Source of the DNA: Dinoroseobacter shibae DFL 12 = DSM 16493
GTDB lineage: Bacteria; Pseudomonadota; Alphaproteobacteria; Rhodobacterales; Rhodobacteraceae
Assembly (NCBI RefSeq): GCF_000018145.1
Contig: NC_009952.1
Span: 2,790,001 to 2,854,000 of the forward strand
Length of the DNA: 64,000 nt
Direction of reading: 5' to 3'
Of the stretch, positions 1 to 11,658 are shown piece after piece. The notes under the pieces are model-generated. The model had not been told where the DNA came from. It did no database searches and saw nothing but the letters and a program-made list of their open reading frames with translations. Numbering within the stretch: the stretch's first letter is position 1; each line of letters begins with the position of its first letter. The position numbers and the translations under genes were made by a program.

Positions 1-428
1 ATGATGTTGTCATGCAGGCTCTCGCGGCGCAGGTCGAGGAAGCGGTATTTCAGCCGGGTTTCCTCGGGGTATTCCTGGTCGCCGAAGACCGGCAGGGGCA
101 GTTCCTCGGCGGTGCCCAGCACCTCCATGTCGCGGATGAAGACCTCGATCTCGCCGGTGGGGATCTTGGGGTTGATCAGGCTCTCGTCGCGGGCCTTCAC
201 GGTGCCGTCGATGCGGATGCACCATTCGGAGCGGACCTTCTCGACCTGCGAGAAGACCGGGCTGTCGGGATCGCACAGCACCTGGGTCATGCCGTAATGG
301 TCGCGCAGGTCGATGAAGAGCACGCCGCCATGATCCCGCACCCGGTGGACCCAGCCCGACAGCCGGACCGTCTGGCCAACGGCGTCCTTGGTCAGCTCGG
401 CGCAAGTATGGGTGCGAAAGGCGTGCAT
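1..428 (-). CDS. aspS: Aspartyl-tRNA synthetase, N-terminal part (runs off the left edge)
   Basis: The enzyme charges tRNA-Asp (in many alphaproteobacteria also tRNA-Asn) with aspartate in the cytoplasm. About 142 N-terminal residues are present and cover the OB-fold anticodon-binding domain, with the typical string [20 protein letters not shown] near residues 22-41 and the motif YRFLDLRR near residue 130. The catalytic domain lies beyond the window. The ATG at 428 fits family start [12 protein letters not shown]; an in-frame ATG 13 codons upstream (467) is a less likely start. Identification is by recognised family sequence. Confidence 0.93.
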   Translation of the reverse strand, partial: MHAFRTHTCAELTKDAVGQTVRLSGWVHRVRDHGGVLFIDLRDHYGMTQVLCDPDSPVFSQVEKVRSEWCIRIDGTVKARDESLINPKIPTGEIEVFIRDMEVLGTAEELPLPVFGDQEYPEETRLKYRFLDLRRESLHDNI

Positions 429-527
429 CTGGGGTCCCCGGAACTCTGGTGTGAAGTCTCGGGCCATACATACGACCGGGCTCTGGCTGTCAAGGTCGCG
501 TCAGAGCCTGCGGGCGGCGGGCTGGAC

Positions 528-1004
528 CTATTCGACCACCACGCGCCCGAAAGCCTCGGTCGGGGGCACGGCCTGGTCGCGCACATGGATCGGATAGACG
601 CCCTTGCGCATCGGATGGAAGCTGAACCGCGCGGATCCCGCATCGTCGCATTCGATCGCCCGGAAGGTCAGTCCCTGCATGTAAAACTCGATATCCACCT
701 CGCCCACGGAGAGCACCCGGATATGCGCGTTTTCCAGCAGCTCGGTCGCCTCGAAATGATAGCCGGTCTCGGAGGTCAACGCCTCCGGGCAGACCACGTT
801 GAAGCGGTAGTAGCCGCCATGGGCAAGGGTGAACTCCTCCGGGGCGATGGTCACGGCGCCGTCCTCTGCGCGCGTGATTTCCATGAAGATGTCCTCGGGC
901 GCCCCGGCCCCGACGCGACCGGATTCCTGCGCATCCGCGAAGGCGCCGGAAGCGGTGACGCATGCGAGTGCGAGCACGGCCGCGGCTTGTGTCAAACTGG
1001 TCAT
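528..1004 (-). CDS. Small secreted protein, cupredoxin-like fold without copper-site motif
   Basis: 158 residues. The start at 1004 is chosen because GGGAGG lies just upstream and a signal peptide (MTSLTQAAAVLALACVTASGAFA) follows. The mature part looks like a beta-sandwich with an HGGYYRF segment and a C-terminal strand after RKGVYPIHV, but the Cys-His-Met copper loop of true cupredoxins is missing; two cysteines occur elsewhere. The layout resembles the protein at 33214-33660 in the lanthanide/PQQ island (shared YY-F strand, DDAG turn, KPG/RKG-xYY/YP strand). Function unknown; a periplasmic metal or protein-binding role is inference. Confidence 0.75.
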   Translation of the reverse strand: MTSLTQAAAVLALACVTASGAFADAQESGRVGAGAPEDIFMEITRAEDGAVTIAPEEFTLAHGGYYRFNVVCPEALTSETGYHFEATELLENAHIRVLSVGEVDIEFYMQGLTFRAIECDDAGSARFSFHPMRKGVYPIHVRDQAVPPTEAFGRVVVE

Positions 1005-1139
1005 ATGAACCTCCCGGTGGTTTTCGGCTCCAAGGTGCGCGCTGTCGGGTGCATCAGCAACCGATGCCAAAGTCGGATGGCGCCGCACCACGATCGCGCG
1101 ATGATCGACACAGCGGACAAGATCGGGGGAGACCGAGAG

Positions 1140-1742
1140 ATGAAAGCAACGGCTTTGGGGGTCGCGCTAGCCTGCCTCGCGCTCCCCGCGACGGGGGCGG
1201 ACCGCGATTCGGTGAACGCCCTTCTTGCGGACAATCAGTGCCGGGACTGCGACCTGGCGGGAGCCGAGCTGGCCGGGGCGGATCTGCGGGACGCGTATCT
1301 GACCTATGCGGTGTTCGATGGCGCCAATCTGGAAGGGGCGGATCTGCGCGATGCGTTCATGCCGTTTGCGCAGTTTTCCGGCGCGCGGATGCGCGGGATC
1401 CTGTTCGACCGCACGAATGCACGCGACACCGTGTTCGCGGGGGCGGACCTGCGCGCGGCGTCGATGGTGGGGGTGGCCTTGCCGAGGGCAACGCTGACCG
1501 AGGCGGATCTCGGCGGAGCGGATTTGAGCGGGGCGTTTCTGGAGGGGGCGAATTTCGGCAATGCCCGGCTGGTGGGCGCCGTACTGCGCGAGGCTGACCT
1601 GACCGGTGCGAGGCTGACCGGGGCCGACCTGTCGGAGGCGGACCTGACAGGCGCGGTCACGCAGGCGGCGGGGTTCTCGGGGGCTGTCTTCTGCCGCACG
1701 GTGATGCCCGACGGCACGCTGCGCAGCGACGGCTGTCCCTAG
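1140..1742 (+). CDS. Secreted pentapeptide-repeat protein
   Basis: 200 residues: a signal peptide (MKATALGVALACLALPATGA) followed by nearly uninterrupted A(D/N)LxG-type pentapeptide repeats from about residue 40 to 185, which fold as a right-handed quadrilateral beta-helix. Two cysteine pairs flank the helix (CRDC near residue 36, and Cys in the C-terminal cap), so disulfides are possible. The ATG at 1140 starts the signal peptide; the same frame is open far upstream but that extension is antisense to the neighbouring gene. Family members do varied jobs and nothing here fixes the role. It is convergent with bchJ. Confidence 0.82.
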   Translation: MKATALGVALACLALPATGADRDSVNALLADNQCRDCDLAGAELAGADLRDAYLTYAVFDGANLEGADLRDAFMPFAQFSGARMRGILFDRTNARDTVFAGADLRAASMVGVALPRATLTEADLGGADLSGAFLEGANFGNARLVGAVLREADLTGARLTGADLSEADLTGAVTQAAGFSGAVFCRTVMPDGTLRSDGCP

Positions 1743-1784
1743 GGGCGCCTCGGCGCACAGCGCGCGTGGCGGCGCGCGGGGCGC

Positions 1785-2408
1785 TCAGCCGATGCGCCGC
1801 AGCTCGAAGCGGCAGGCGGGTGCGCCCACCGCGCAACAGGCGGTCTCGCGGGCCCGGAAGTCCGGGGCCACCAGGCGCCGGAACAGGGTCTCGAACACGG
1901 CGACATGCCAGAAACAGATCGGGCTTTGCGCCTGTTCGCCACGCACCACCGGGTTGTCGGCGATCTCGAACACCATGGGGCGGGTCGAGACGACCGAGAA
2001 CCGGCCGGAGCCGGCGAAGGTCCAGGCATGTTTCGCGATCGCCACGCTGAGCAGCTTCGCCGCCGGCCCCACGGGCAGAGCCCGCAAGAGCCATTGCACC
2101 GGCCTGGGGATCCGGTTGGCGATGATGTAATTCGCCGTCGCCTCCCCGGCCGCCCAAGCGAGCCGGGGCGCGTCGCCGGGGCGGTCCCGGCGCAGGGCCT
2201 GGTGCAGCCGCGCGACCGGACGCTCGTCGATCATGGCATCGTCGGAGGGGATATCGAACAGCCCCGCGAGCGCCATGACATGGGCGACAAGCTCGGGGCC
2301 GCCCTCTTCATCCAGCACGGTGATCAGCTGCAGCACCGCATTGGGGCCGATCCGGGCCGTGGTGTCCGGGGCCGCCCAGACGCGGCCCGCGGCGGTATCA
2401 AGGGGCAT
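1785..2408 (-). CDS. bchJ: Bacteriochlorophyll biosynthesis protein BchJ (4-vinyl-reductase-type domain)
   Basis: 207 residues, with the V4R-like domain of the BchJ family: an N-terminal segment (residues 15-60) and a C-terminal region with a cluster of cysteines in RETACCAVGAPACRFEL, typical of V4R proteins. BchJ was first described as a divinyl reductase for the C8 vinyl group but may act as a small-molecule carrier in tetrapyrrole synthesis. The ATG overlaps the bchE stop as TGATG, so the two are translationally coupled; bchE-bchJ adjacency is also known in Rhodobacter. Expression follows the PpsR/FNR-type promoter upstream of bchE. Confidence 0.9.
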   Translation of the reverse strand: MPLDTAAGRVWAAPDTTARIGPNAVLQLITVLDEEGGPELVAHVMALAGLFDIPSDDAMIDERPVARLHQALRRDRPGDAPRLAWAAGEATANYIIANRIPRPVQWLLRALPVGPAAKLLSVAIAKHAWTFAGSGRFSVVSTRPMVFEIADNPVVRGEQAQSPICFWHVAVFETLFRRLVAPDFRARETACCAVGAPACRFELRRIG

Positions 2409-4051
2409 CAGACATCTTCCATCTGCTGCGAGCCCCCGCCACAGGCCTTGATCGGTTCACGCTTCTCATGGCCCTCGGGCAGCTTGAAGGAGGTGTCGAG
2501 CGCCTTGCGTCGGGCCTTGGCCTGAGACGCGCGGTCGGCGGCGGCCTCCCAGTCGTCCATCTGGGCCTTGGCGATCTTCCGGGTCCGGTCGAAGTTGAAA
2601 TTGACCTTGTCCTTGGATTGCGGGCCCCAGTAATTCGCCTTGCCCAAATCGTAGAACTTGCGTTCGAACCCGGCCTTGAGGAAGGCCTTGAGACAGCCCA
2701 GCAGGTATTTTCGCCGGTAGCCCGTGCCGCGCCACGGATAGTGGAACAGCGCCTTGCGGGAATAGAACCGGCGGTAGTTCTTCATCACCCCGTCCAACAG
2801 CTCGCCCCGGGTCATGGCATCGGGGGCCATGATCGGCGTGACGAAGTTGTATTTCGAGAAGTCGAAGACCTCGACCTTGTCACCCAGTTCCTGGAAGAGC
2901 GGGGTGAAGGGCCAGGGCGTGTACATTGCCCAGTTGGCGAGGTCCGGCTGCCAGTCCCAGGCCATCTGGAAGGTTTCCTCCAGCGTCTCCGCCGTCTCGT
3001 TGTCGAGACCCACGATGAACTGCGCCTCGGTGAAGATGTCGGCCTCGCGCAGCAGTCGGATCGCCTCCTTGTTTTCCTCGACCTTGGTTTCCTTGTTGAA
3101 CTGGTCGAGCTTGAGCTGCGCAGCGGCCTCGGTGCCGAGGCTGACATGGACGAGACCGGCCTTGCGATAGAGCGGCAACAGCTCCTTGTCGCGCATGATG
3201 TCGGTCACGCGGGTGTTGATGCCCCACTGGATCTTCTCGGGCAGGCCGCGCGCGATCAGCTCTTCGCAGAACTGGATGAACTTGCGCCGGTTGATGGTGG
3301 GTTCCTCGTCCGCGAGGATGAAGAAACCGACGCCGTGATTGTCGACCAGGTTCTCGATCTCGTCCACGACCTTTATCGGGTCCCGGACACGGTAGTCGCG
3401 CCAGAATTTCCACTGCGAGCAGAACGAACAGGTGAACGGGCAACCGCGCGCCATGTTCGGGATCGCGACCTTCACGCCCAGGGGGACATAGATGTACTTG
3501 TCCCATTCCAGCAGCGACCAGTCCGGGTTGATTCCATCCAGGTCCTTGACCGTGCTTGCGGCCTGGGTCGCGACGATCTGATCGCCCTCGCGGAAGGCCA
3601 GCCCCTTGATCTTGCGCTGATCCTCGGGCCAGCGCCCCTCGGCGACACAGCGGGCCAGTTCGACCATGATCTCTTCGCCTTCGCCGCGGATGATCACCTC
3701 GACCTCGGGGGCCTCGGCCAGCACCTGCTTGTACATGAAGGTGCCGTGGATCCCACCCAGCAGGCGCACCGCGTCGGGGCAGGCCTCGGACGCGATTTTC
3801 AGAACCTTTTCAGCCTCGTAGATCGCGGGGGTGATCGCGGTGGTGCCGACGATATCGGGCTGCAGTTCTGCGAGCTTTGCCCGGAGATCCTCGTCGGGCA
3901 TGTGGTTGGTCATGGCATCGAGGAAGTGAATGTCGTCGAAACCGGCCGCCTTCAGCGACCCGGCGAGATAGGCCACCCAGGCCGGTGGCCAGTTGCCGGC
4001 AATCTCGGCGCCGCCGGAATGATAATTTGGGTGGACGAAAACGATGCGCAT
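2408..4051 (-). CDS. bchE: Mg-protoporphyrin IX monomethyl ester oxidative cyclase, anaerobic (BchE)
   Basis: 547 residues. A cobalamin-binding domain occupies residues 1-140, and the radical SAM domain carries C204-x3-C208-x2-C211 for the 4Fe-4S cluster. The C-terminal domain (about 440-547) is the family extension and ends in a Cys-Gly-Gly-Gly stretch. BchE forms the isocyclic ring E of bacteriochlorophyll using water-derived oxygen, so it works without O2. The start at 4051 is preceded by GGAGGGG. It heads a bchE-bchJ unit set apart from any larger photosynthesis cluster in this window. The oxygen-dependent cyclase AcsF is not visible here but may lie elsewhere. Confidence 0.96.
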   Translation of the reverse strand: MRIVFVHPNYHSGGAEIAGNWPPAWVAYLAGSLKAAGFDDIHFLDAMTNHMPDEDLRAKLAELQPDIVGTTAITPAIYEAEKVLKIASEACPDAVRLLGGIHGTFMYKQVLAEAPEVEVIIRGEGEEIMVELARCVAEGRWPEDQRKIKGLAFREGDQIVATQAASTVKDLDGINPDWSLLEWDKYIYVPLGVKVAIPNMARGCPFTCSFCSQWKFWRDYRVRDPIKVVDEIENLVDNHGVGFFILADEEPTINRRKFIQFCEELIARGLPEKIQWGINTRVTDIMRDKELLPLYRKAGLVHVSLGTEAAAQLKLDQFNKETKVEENKEAIRLLREADIFTEAQFIVGLDNETAETLEETFQMAWDWQPDLANWAMYTPWPFTPLFQELGDKVEVFDFSKYNFVTPIMAPDAMTRGELLDGVMKNYRRFYSRKALFHYPWRGTGYRRKYLLGCLKAFLKAGFERKFYDLGKANYWGPQSKDKVNFNFDRTRKIAKAQMDDWEAAADRASQAKARRKALDTSFKLPEGHEKREPIKACGGGSQQMEDV

Positions 4052-4068
4052 TAGAACCCCTCCGCGAT

Positions 4069-4098
4069 TTTAGAGAAGTCTGACAGTTTGTGTGTCAA
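4069..4098 (-). promoter_or_regulatory. Putative sigma-70-type promoter of bchE
   Basis: On the minus strand, TTGACA (4093-4098) is followed after 18 bases by TCTAAA (4069-4074), just ahead of the GGAGGGG ribosome site and the bchE ATG. The -35 hexamer is one half of the PpsR palindrome, the expected geometry for repression. Inferred from sequence only. Confidence 0.5.
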
Positions 4099-4112
4099 TC
4101 AACATTGACACA
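4091..4112. promoter_or_regulatory. PpsR/CrtJ-type operator upstream of bchE
   Basis: An 8-bp arm TGTGTCAA and its exact reverse complement TTGACACA flank TCAACA. The inner part reads TGT-N12-ACA, the consensus of the light- and oxygen-responsive repressor PpsR (CrtJ) of purple bacteria. It overlaps the likely -35 element of bchE and lies between the bchE start and the end of the pilin-like gene. Confidence 0.8.
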
Positions 4113-4118
4113 AGTCAA
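4105..4118. promoter_or_regulatory. FNR/CRP-type site (FnrL candidate) overlapping the PpsR operator
   Basis: TTGACACAAGTCAA is a perfect TTGAC-N4-GTCAA dyad, close to the FnrL consensus TTGAT-N4-ATCAA. It shares six bases with the PpsR palindrome and lies upstream of the putative -35 element, where an activator could act. FnrL control of bchE is established in Rhodobacter; the assignment here is by sequence. Confidence 0.6.
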
Positions 4119-4119
4119 G

Positions 4120-4332
4120 TCAGTCCACGGGAACCGGCACGTTGAAATCGGTGTGAATCTGGTGCGTGTTCAGCTGCCGATTCAAGGAGCCGGAATTGGT
4201 GGTCATCGAGGGGCCCAGCACGGCGGCGACGGCGATCGCCAGCCCGACGAGCGCTGCGGTCAGAACCACCCAATCGACCGTGACGGCCCCGTCTTCGGAC
4301 CGGATGAATGGTTCGAGCTGCGCGTACCGCAT
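4120..4332 (-). CDS. Flp/type IVb pilin-like small protein
   Basis: 70 residues. A short polar leader (MRYAQLEPFIRSEDG) precedes AVTVDWVVLTAALVGLAIA, a hydrophobic helix starting right after E-D-G. This is the shape of Flp prepilins cut by a TadV-type peptidase at Gly/Ala. The C-terminal 30 residues are polar. The start at 4332 is supported by AGGA upstream; the longer upstream frame is mostly arginine/glycine-rich read-through. No tad genes are nearby, so pilus assembly is not shown and it may be a stand-alone membrane peptide. Confidence 0.7.
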   Translation of the reverse strand: MRYAQLEPFIRSEDGAVTVDWVVLTAALVGLAIAVAAVLGPSMTTNSGSLNRQLNTHQIHTDFNVPVPVD

Positions 4333-4514
4333 GATGTCCTGTCCTTCCCGGGCCGAAACCGGCCAGCCGCATGTCCTCCCGGGATGCCAGAGCGATGGGG
4401 CGGCGGCGCGACGGAAATTGGGCGAGATCAAGATAGCACCCCGACCCCAGCGGCCTTGCGCCCGCACCGCCCGCATGTATAACGCCGACAATTTGCGCCA
4501 CTGGAGTCTGCCCG

Positions 4515-7828
<3,314 letters not shown>

Positions 7829-7832
<4 letters not shown>

Positions 7833-7933
7833 CCGGGCGCGCGCGATCGGCCACGGCCAGGGCGGGACTTGCCCTGCTGACACTCGCTGCACTGGCGGGA
7901 TGCGGGGGCGTGCCCCTCATCCCGATCATCTGA
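7829..7933 (+). CDS. 34-residue lipoprotein coupled to carB
   Basis: The ATG overlaps the carB stop as ATGA. The peptide has an arginine-containing n-region, a hydrophobic stretch ([14 protein letters not shown]) ending in a clear LAGC lipobox at residues 22-25, and only nine further residues (GGVPLIPII). It would be a very short acylated peptide, in the way of entericidin-like lipopeptides. Function unknown. The coupled start, lipobox and stop before the convergent neighbour support a real gene, but its small size leaves doubt. Confidence 0.6.
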
Positions 7934-7946
7934 CCCCGCGCCGCGC

Positions 7947-8738
7947 TCAGCGCAGCTCGGCCCATTTCGACACCCGGGGCCGACCGCCGCCATGGGGCGC
8001 GGATTCCAGCACGTAAGACGCGCCGGGCGGCACCGTGGTGGTCACGAAACAGGCCTTGTCCCAGCTGTCGTTGTTGTTCCTGGTCTCGGCCACGGTCACG
8101 CCGTTCACCTTGAGCCGGGCATGACAGCGGTTCGAGTCCCCCACATTGATCGTGGCGGCGACCACGATGGGATACTCCCGGCTGTTGGTCTGGCTGCGCC
8201 CGACGGGCCGTTGCGCGGCGCCGAACTCTTCCCATTTCCGTCCGGCGAGCTGATCGATCCGCCGCGTCAGGCGCGTGACATCCCCGTCCCCTGCCGCGGC
8301 CCCGCGGATCTCGGTACGCAGGGCGCGGATATCCGCGTTGACCGACGCCTGCAGGTCGCGTGTCGCGGCCGTGACCGCCCGCGAAATCCGGTCGTCCAAC
8401 CCCTCGAGGCTGCGGCCCTGCTGGGTCACGCTGCGCTCCAGACCCGAGACGCGCATGCCCAGGTCCGCGAGGCCCTCCACTTGCCGCTCGGTGCGGCCCA
8501 GCTTGCGCTCCAATTCCGCCACCCGGGTCTCCAGCGCCGCAAGATCGCTCCGCGTCTCCTCGGCGCAGGTCAGCAACGCGTTGATCTTGCGCGTGTCCGA
8601 AGCATTGCTGCCGAGAAAATTGAGCTGGCGCGCGCATTCATTGGCAGAGGCCGCGTCGGGCAGGGCGACAGCCGCGGTCAAGGCCAGGGCAAGGGCCGGG
8701 CCACAAACGGGCAAAAGGCGAAGGGAAAACGAAGGCAT
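7947..8738 (-). CDS. Secreted coiled-coil protein of unknown function
   Basis: 263 residues. The start at 8738 has AAGGAG upstream and begins a signal peptide (MPSFSLRLLPVCGPALALALTAAVALPDAASA). Residues about 55-150 form a long heptad-rich coiled coil (LETRVAELERKLGRTERQVE onward). The C-terminal 90 residues look globular, with two cysteines (NRCHARLKV and DKACFVTT) that may pair, and an aromatic, glycine-rich beta pattern. It may be a periplasmic trimer or dimer. Convergent with the carB unit, 13 bases from the lipoprotein stop. Confidence 0.72.
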   Translation of the reverse strand: MPSFSLRLLPVCGPALALALTAAVALPDAASANECARQLNFLGSNASDTRKINALLTCAEETRSDLAALETRVAELERKLGRTERQVEGLADLGMRVSGLERSVTQQGRSLEGLDDRISRAVTAATRDLQASVNADIRALRTEIRGAAAGDGDVTRLTRRIDQLAGRKWEEFGAAQRPVGRSQTNSREYPIVVAATINVGDSNRCHARLKVNGVTVAETRNNNDSWDKACFVTTTVPPGASYVLESAPHGGGRPRVSKWAELR

Positions 8739-8860
8739 GAAAAACTCCTTTGACAAGATATCCGGCATGGATTCAGCATCTTGCGTTAGATCTCCGTCAT
8801 TCCGCCGCGACCCCGGCCCCGGACGCTTGCCGCAGGGTGCGGACCGGGCTATTGCGCGCC

Positions 8861-9451
8861 ATGGCCAAGCTTTACTTCCACTACTCCACCATGAACGCGG
8901 GCAAATCGACCGCGCTGCTGCAAGCCTCGCACAATTATATCGAGCGGGGGATGCAGACCCACCTGATGACCGCGCGGCTCGACCACCGGGCGGGCGAGGG
9001 CCGGATCGGCAGCCGGATCGGGCTGAGCGCGCCTGCCGACACCTTCGGGCCCGAGACCGACCTCTTCGACGCGCTGGCCCTGCGGCTCAAGGGCGGGCCC
9101 TGCGCCTGCGTCTTCGTGGACGAGGCGCAGTTCCTGACCGAGGACCAGGTCTGGCAACTCGCCCGAGCGGTGGACGATCTGAACCTGCCGGTGATGTGCT
9201 ACGGGCTGCGGGTCGATTTTCGCGGCAAGCTGTTTCCCGGCTCGGCGGCGCTGCTGGCGCTGGCGGACGAGATGCGCGAGGTGCGCACGATCTGCCATTG
9301 CGGGCGCAAGGCCACGATGGTGGTGCGCCGCGACGCCGAGGGGCGCACGGTGACCGACGGTGCCCAGGTGCAGGTGGGCGGCAACGAGACCTACCTGTCG
9401 CTCTGCCGCCGCCACTGGCGGGAAGCCACGGGCGACCGCCCGAGGGGTTAG
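8861..9451 (+). CDS. tdk: Thymidine kinase (type II)
   Basis: 196 residues. The P-loop GKST sits in YFHYSTMNAGKSTALLQ near residue 15, the Walker B-type VFVDEAQFL near residue 85, and the zinc-ribbon cysteines CHC near residue 145 with a CRRHW segment near the end. It phosphorylates thymidine to dTMP for salvage. The ATG at 8861 matches the family start MAKLYFHYS. The stop overlaps the end of the convergent gene by four bases. Confidence 0.94.
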   Translation: MAKLYFHYSTMNAGKSTALLQASHNYIERGMQTHLMTARLDHRAGEGRIGSRIGLSAPADTFGPETDLFDALALRLKGGPCACVFVDEAQFLTEDQVWQLARAVDDLNLPVMCYGLRVDFRGKLFPGSAALLALADEMREVRTICHCGRKATMVVRRDAEGRTVTDGAQVQVGGNETYLSLCRRHWREATGDRPRG

Positions 9452-10284
9452 AGGCGCAGCGCCTGCTCCATATCGAAGATCGTCACCAACAGGGGCGACT
9501 GGTCGGTCTGGACGAACCCGGCCGAGCTGCGCTGCACATCCACGATTGTGACCATCACCACGAACAGGAAGCCCGAGAACATGAAGGTGCGCCAGGACAG
9601 CACGCGTCCCTGCATGCCCGCCCGGTTGCCCAGCAGGAACAGCGATGCCAAGGCCGTTGCCAGCAGCATCAGCTGCGTCACGTCCGAGACCGGCACCGCG
9701 AAGGTCTGCATCCGGTAGAGATGGGCATCGATCGCGTCGTTCATGGCCGAGGCGATGAAGGTCGCGACCGGCGGCTCCACACCGTCGGTTGCCGCCAAGG
9801 TCGCGGGCCAGAGTTTGGCCTGAGCCGCGAGACTCGTTTCCAGGAACGCCCGGACATCCGCCTCGCTTTCGACCCGGGCCACATCGGGCACGACCCGTGT
9901 CAGGGTATAGTCGTAAATCGCGGTCTTGAGGTCGGTGCGCGCGCCCTCGCCCGCGTAATCGGCGCGCAGAAAGACCGTGCCGAGCGCCGCCGCCTCGTCG
10001 ATCACCGCGACCTTGCGGGTCTGGGCGAGCGACAGGGCATGGCCGAAGCTGAACGCCAGCAGCAGCCCGAGCAGGCCGAGGATCGCGCCCAGCGTTGTCT
10101 CGCCCAGCACCTTGTCGATGATCTTGCCCTTGGCGAGGGTCCGGGCACGCTGCCGTTGGCCGAAGAGAAACCCGGTGACCGCCGCTGCCGGCAAGGTCAG
10201 GGCCAGCAGAAGAACCGTCGTGCCCAGCGAGAATACCGGCAACCGCATCTCGCCGTAAATTGCGACCGCTGTCGTCCCGTCCAT
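9448..10284 (-). CDS. DUF4239 (bestrophin-like) membrane protein
   Basis: 278 residues. There are two N-terminal hydrophobic segments (about 18-45 and 70-95), the latter in LLGLLLAFSFGHALSLAQTRK, then a soluble stretch (KVAVIDEAAALGTVFLRADY) and two C-terminal hydrophobic segments (about 200-225 and 235-255). This 2+2 layout and the E-A-x-x-L-G-T motif match DUF4239 proteins, which resemble bestrophin channels. Physiological role unknown. The start at 10284 (MDGTTAVAIYGE) follows AGAAGG. Confidence 0.75.
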   Translation of the reverse strand: MDGTTAVAIYGEMRLPVFSLGTTVLLLALTLPAAAVTGFLFGQRQRARTLAKGKIIDKVLGETTLGAILGLLGLLLAFSFGHALSLAQTRKVAVIDEAAALGTVFLRADYAGEGARTDLKTAIYDYTLTRVVPDVARVESEADVRAFLETSLAAQAKLWPATLAATDGVEPPVATFIASAMNDAIDAHLYRMQTFAVPVSDVTQLMLLATALASLFLLGNRAGMQGRVLSWRTFMFSGFLFVVMVTIVDVQRSSAGFVQTDQSPLLVTIFDMEQALRL

Positions 10285-10366
10285 GCCTTCTGCTTTCCCA
10301 CGGTTCTCTTGCCGCCACTCTACGCACCGCGCCTTGGCAAAAGAAAGAAGTTTCAGCAGCCTGGCA

Positions 10367-11317
10367 TCACACCGGGTTGGGCAGCGGCGCGCCCTCGGCA
10401 CAAGCGATAAGATTGTCGAGCGCCATGTGCCCCATCGCCTCGCGCACCTCCAGCGCGGCGGTGCCGAGATGGGGCAGCAGCACGACATTCTCCATCCCGA
10501 TCAGGGCCTCGGGCACCGCAGGCTCGAACTCGTAGACATCGAGCCCCGCCGCGCCGAGCTGCCCTGCCTGCAGCGCCGCGATCAACGCGGCCTCGTCCAC
10601 CACGTCGCCCCGGGCGATGTTGACGAAAACCGCATGGGGCTGCATCGCGGCAAACGCCTCCGCCCCGATCAGGTGATGGGTCTCGGCCCCGCCGGGCACG
10701 GCGACCACCACGATATCCGCCGCTGCCATGACCTCGGCCACGCTGGCCAATTGCCGCGCTGGCAGATCGGGCGTCTTGGGCGAGCGGTTGTAGAACACCA
10801 CCTCCATCCCGAACCCGTGGTGGCAGCGCGCGGCGATCGCCTGGCCGATCCGGCCCATTCCGATCACGCCCAGGGTCTTGCCGGTCACATGCAGGCCCAG
10901 CATCTGCGTCGGGTGCCAGCCCGTCCATGTGCCCGCGCGGACCAGCCGCTCCCCCTCGCCCGCGCGGCGCGCCGCCATCAGGATCAGGGTCAGCGCCGTG
11001 TCCGCCGTGGCATCGGTCACGGCACCCGGGGTGTTGGTCACCGCCACCCCCGCCGCGCGCGCCGCCACCGCATCGATATGGTTGTAGCCCACCCCGAAAT
11101 TCGCCAGCAGCCGCGCGCGGGGCTCCGGCACATCGGCGAACACCTCCGCCGAGAACGCGTCGCCGAGCGTGGGCAGCACGAGGTCATAATCCCGCAGGGC
11201 CCCGCGCAGCTCCTCTGCGCGCATGGGCTGGGTCGTCTCGCGCAGCGTGCAATCGAACCGCGCCCGGGCGCGCGCCAGAACCGCCTCCGGCAAGGGCCGG
11301 GAAATCAGAAGTTTCAT
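10367..11317 (-). CDS. D-isomer-specific 2-hydroxyacid dehydrogenase (glyoxylate/hydroxypyruvate reductase type)
   Basis: 316 residues. A Rossmann NAD(P)-binding motif GxGxxG is seen as GVIGMGRIGQAIAARC near residue 150. The catalytic Arg, Glu and His are in NIARGDVVDE (about 235), DVYEFEP (about 265) and LPHLGTAA (about 285). The family reduces glyoxylate or hydroxypyruvate to glycolate or glycerate. The start at 11317 overlaps the csaA stop as TGATG, and it is the last gene of the YbjN-like/proC/csaA operon. The substrate is inferred from family only. Confidence 0.88.
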   Translation of the reverse strand: MKLLISRPLPEAVLARARARFDCTLRETTQPMRAEELRGALRDYDLVLPTLGDAFSAEVFADVPEPRARLLANFGVGYNHIDAVAARAAGVAVTNTPGAVTDATADTALTLILMAARRAGEGERLVRAGTWTGWHPTQMLGLHVTGKTLGVIGMGRIGQAIAARCHHGFGMEVVFYNRSPKTPDLPARQLASVAEVMAAADIVVVAVPGGAETHHLIGAEAFAAMQPHAVFVNIARGDVVDEAALIAALQAGQLGAAGLDVYEFEPAVPEALIGMENVVLLPHLGTAALEVREAMGHMALDNLIACAEGAPLPNPV

Positions 11318-11655
11318 CAGTAAAGCCGCCCTCCCAGCGGAACGTCGAGATCCGGGCGCAGCAGCACCACCTCCCCGTCTGTATCCGGCACCCCGAGCAC
11401 GAGGATCTCGGACATGAACTTGCCGATCTGGCGCGGCGGGAAATTCACCACCGCCATCACCTGCGTGCCGATCAGCGCCTCTGGGGCGTAATGCCGGGTG
11501 ATCTGGGCCGAGCTTTTCCTGACGCCCAGCGCGCCACCGAAATCCACCCAGAGCTTGATCGCGGGCTTGCGCGCCTCCGGGAACGGCTCCGCCTGCACCA
11601 CGCGGCCCACGCGGATGTCCACCTTGAGGAAATCGTCGAACGTGATCTCGGCCAT
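11317..11655 (-). CDS. csaA: CsaA-type tRNA-binding (EMAP-II-like) protein
   Basis: 112 residues made almost entirely of the tRNA-binding OB-fold, with the family strings FLKVDIRVGRVVQAEPFPEARKP split by the first two strands, SSAQIT, VMAVVNFPPRQIGKFMSEIL and the ending VPLGGRLY. CsaA binds tRNA or unfolded protein as a dimer; its physiological role is not settled. It sits three bases after proC and overlaps the next gene start, so it is clearly in an operon. Confidence 0.92.
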   Translation of the reverse strand: MAEITFDDFLKVDIRVGRVVQAEPFPEARKPAIKLWVDFGGALGVRKSSAQITRHYAPEALIGTQVMAVVNFPPRQIGKFMSEILVLGVPDTDGEVVLLRPDLDVPLGGRLY

Positions 11656-11658
11656 GGG

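Noticed and set aside
12-1139. N-terminal extension of the pentapeptide-repeat protein
   Set aside because: The long upstream frame runs antisense through aspS and the small secreted protein; the signal peptide marks the true start at 1140.
2468-4054. A 528-codon plus-strand frame opposite bchE
   Set aside because: Antisense shadow with no recognisable domain; it would also run through the bchE promoter.
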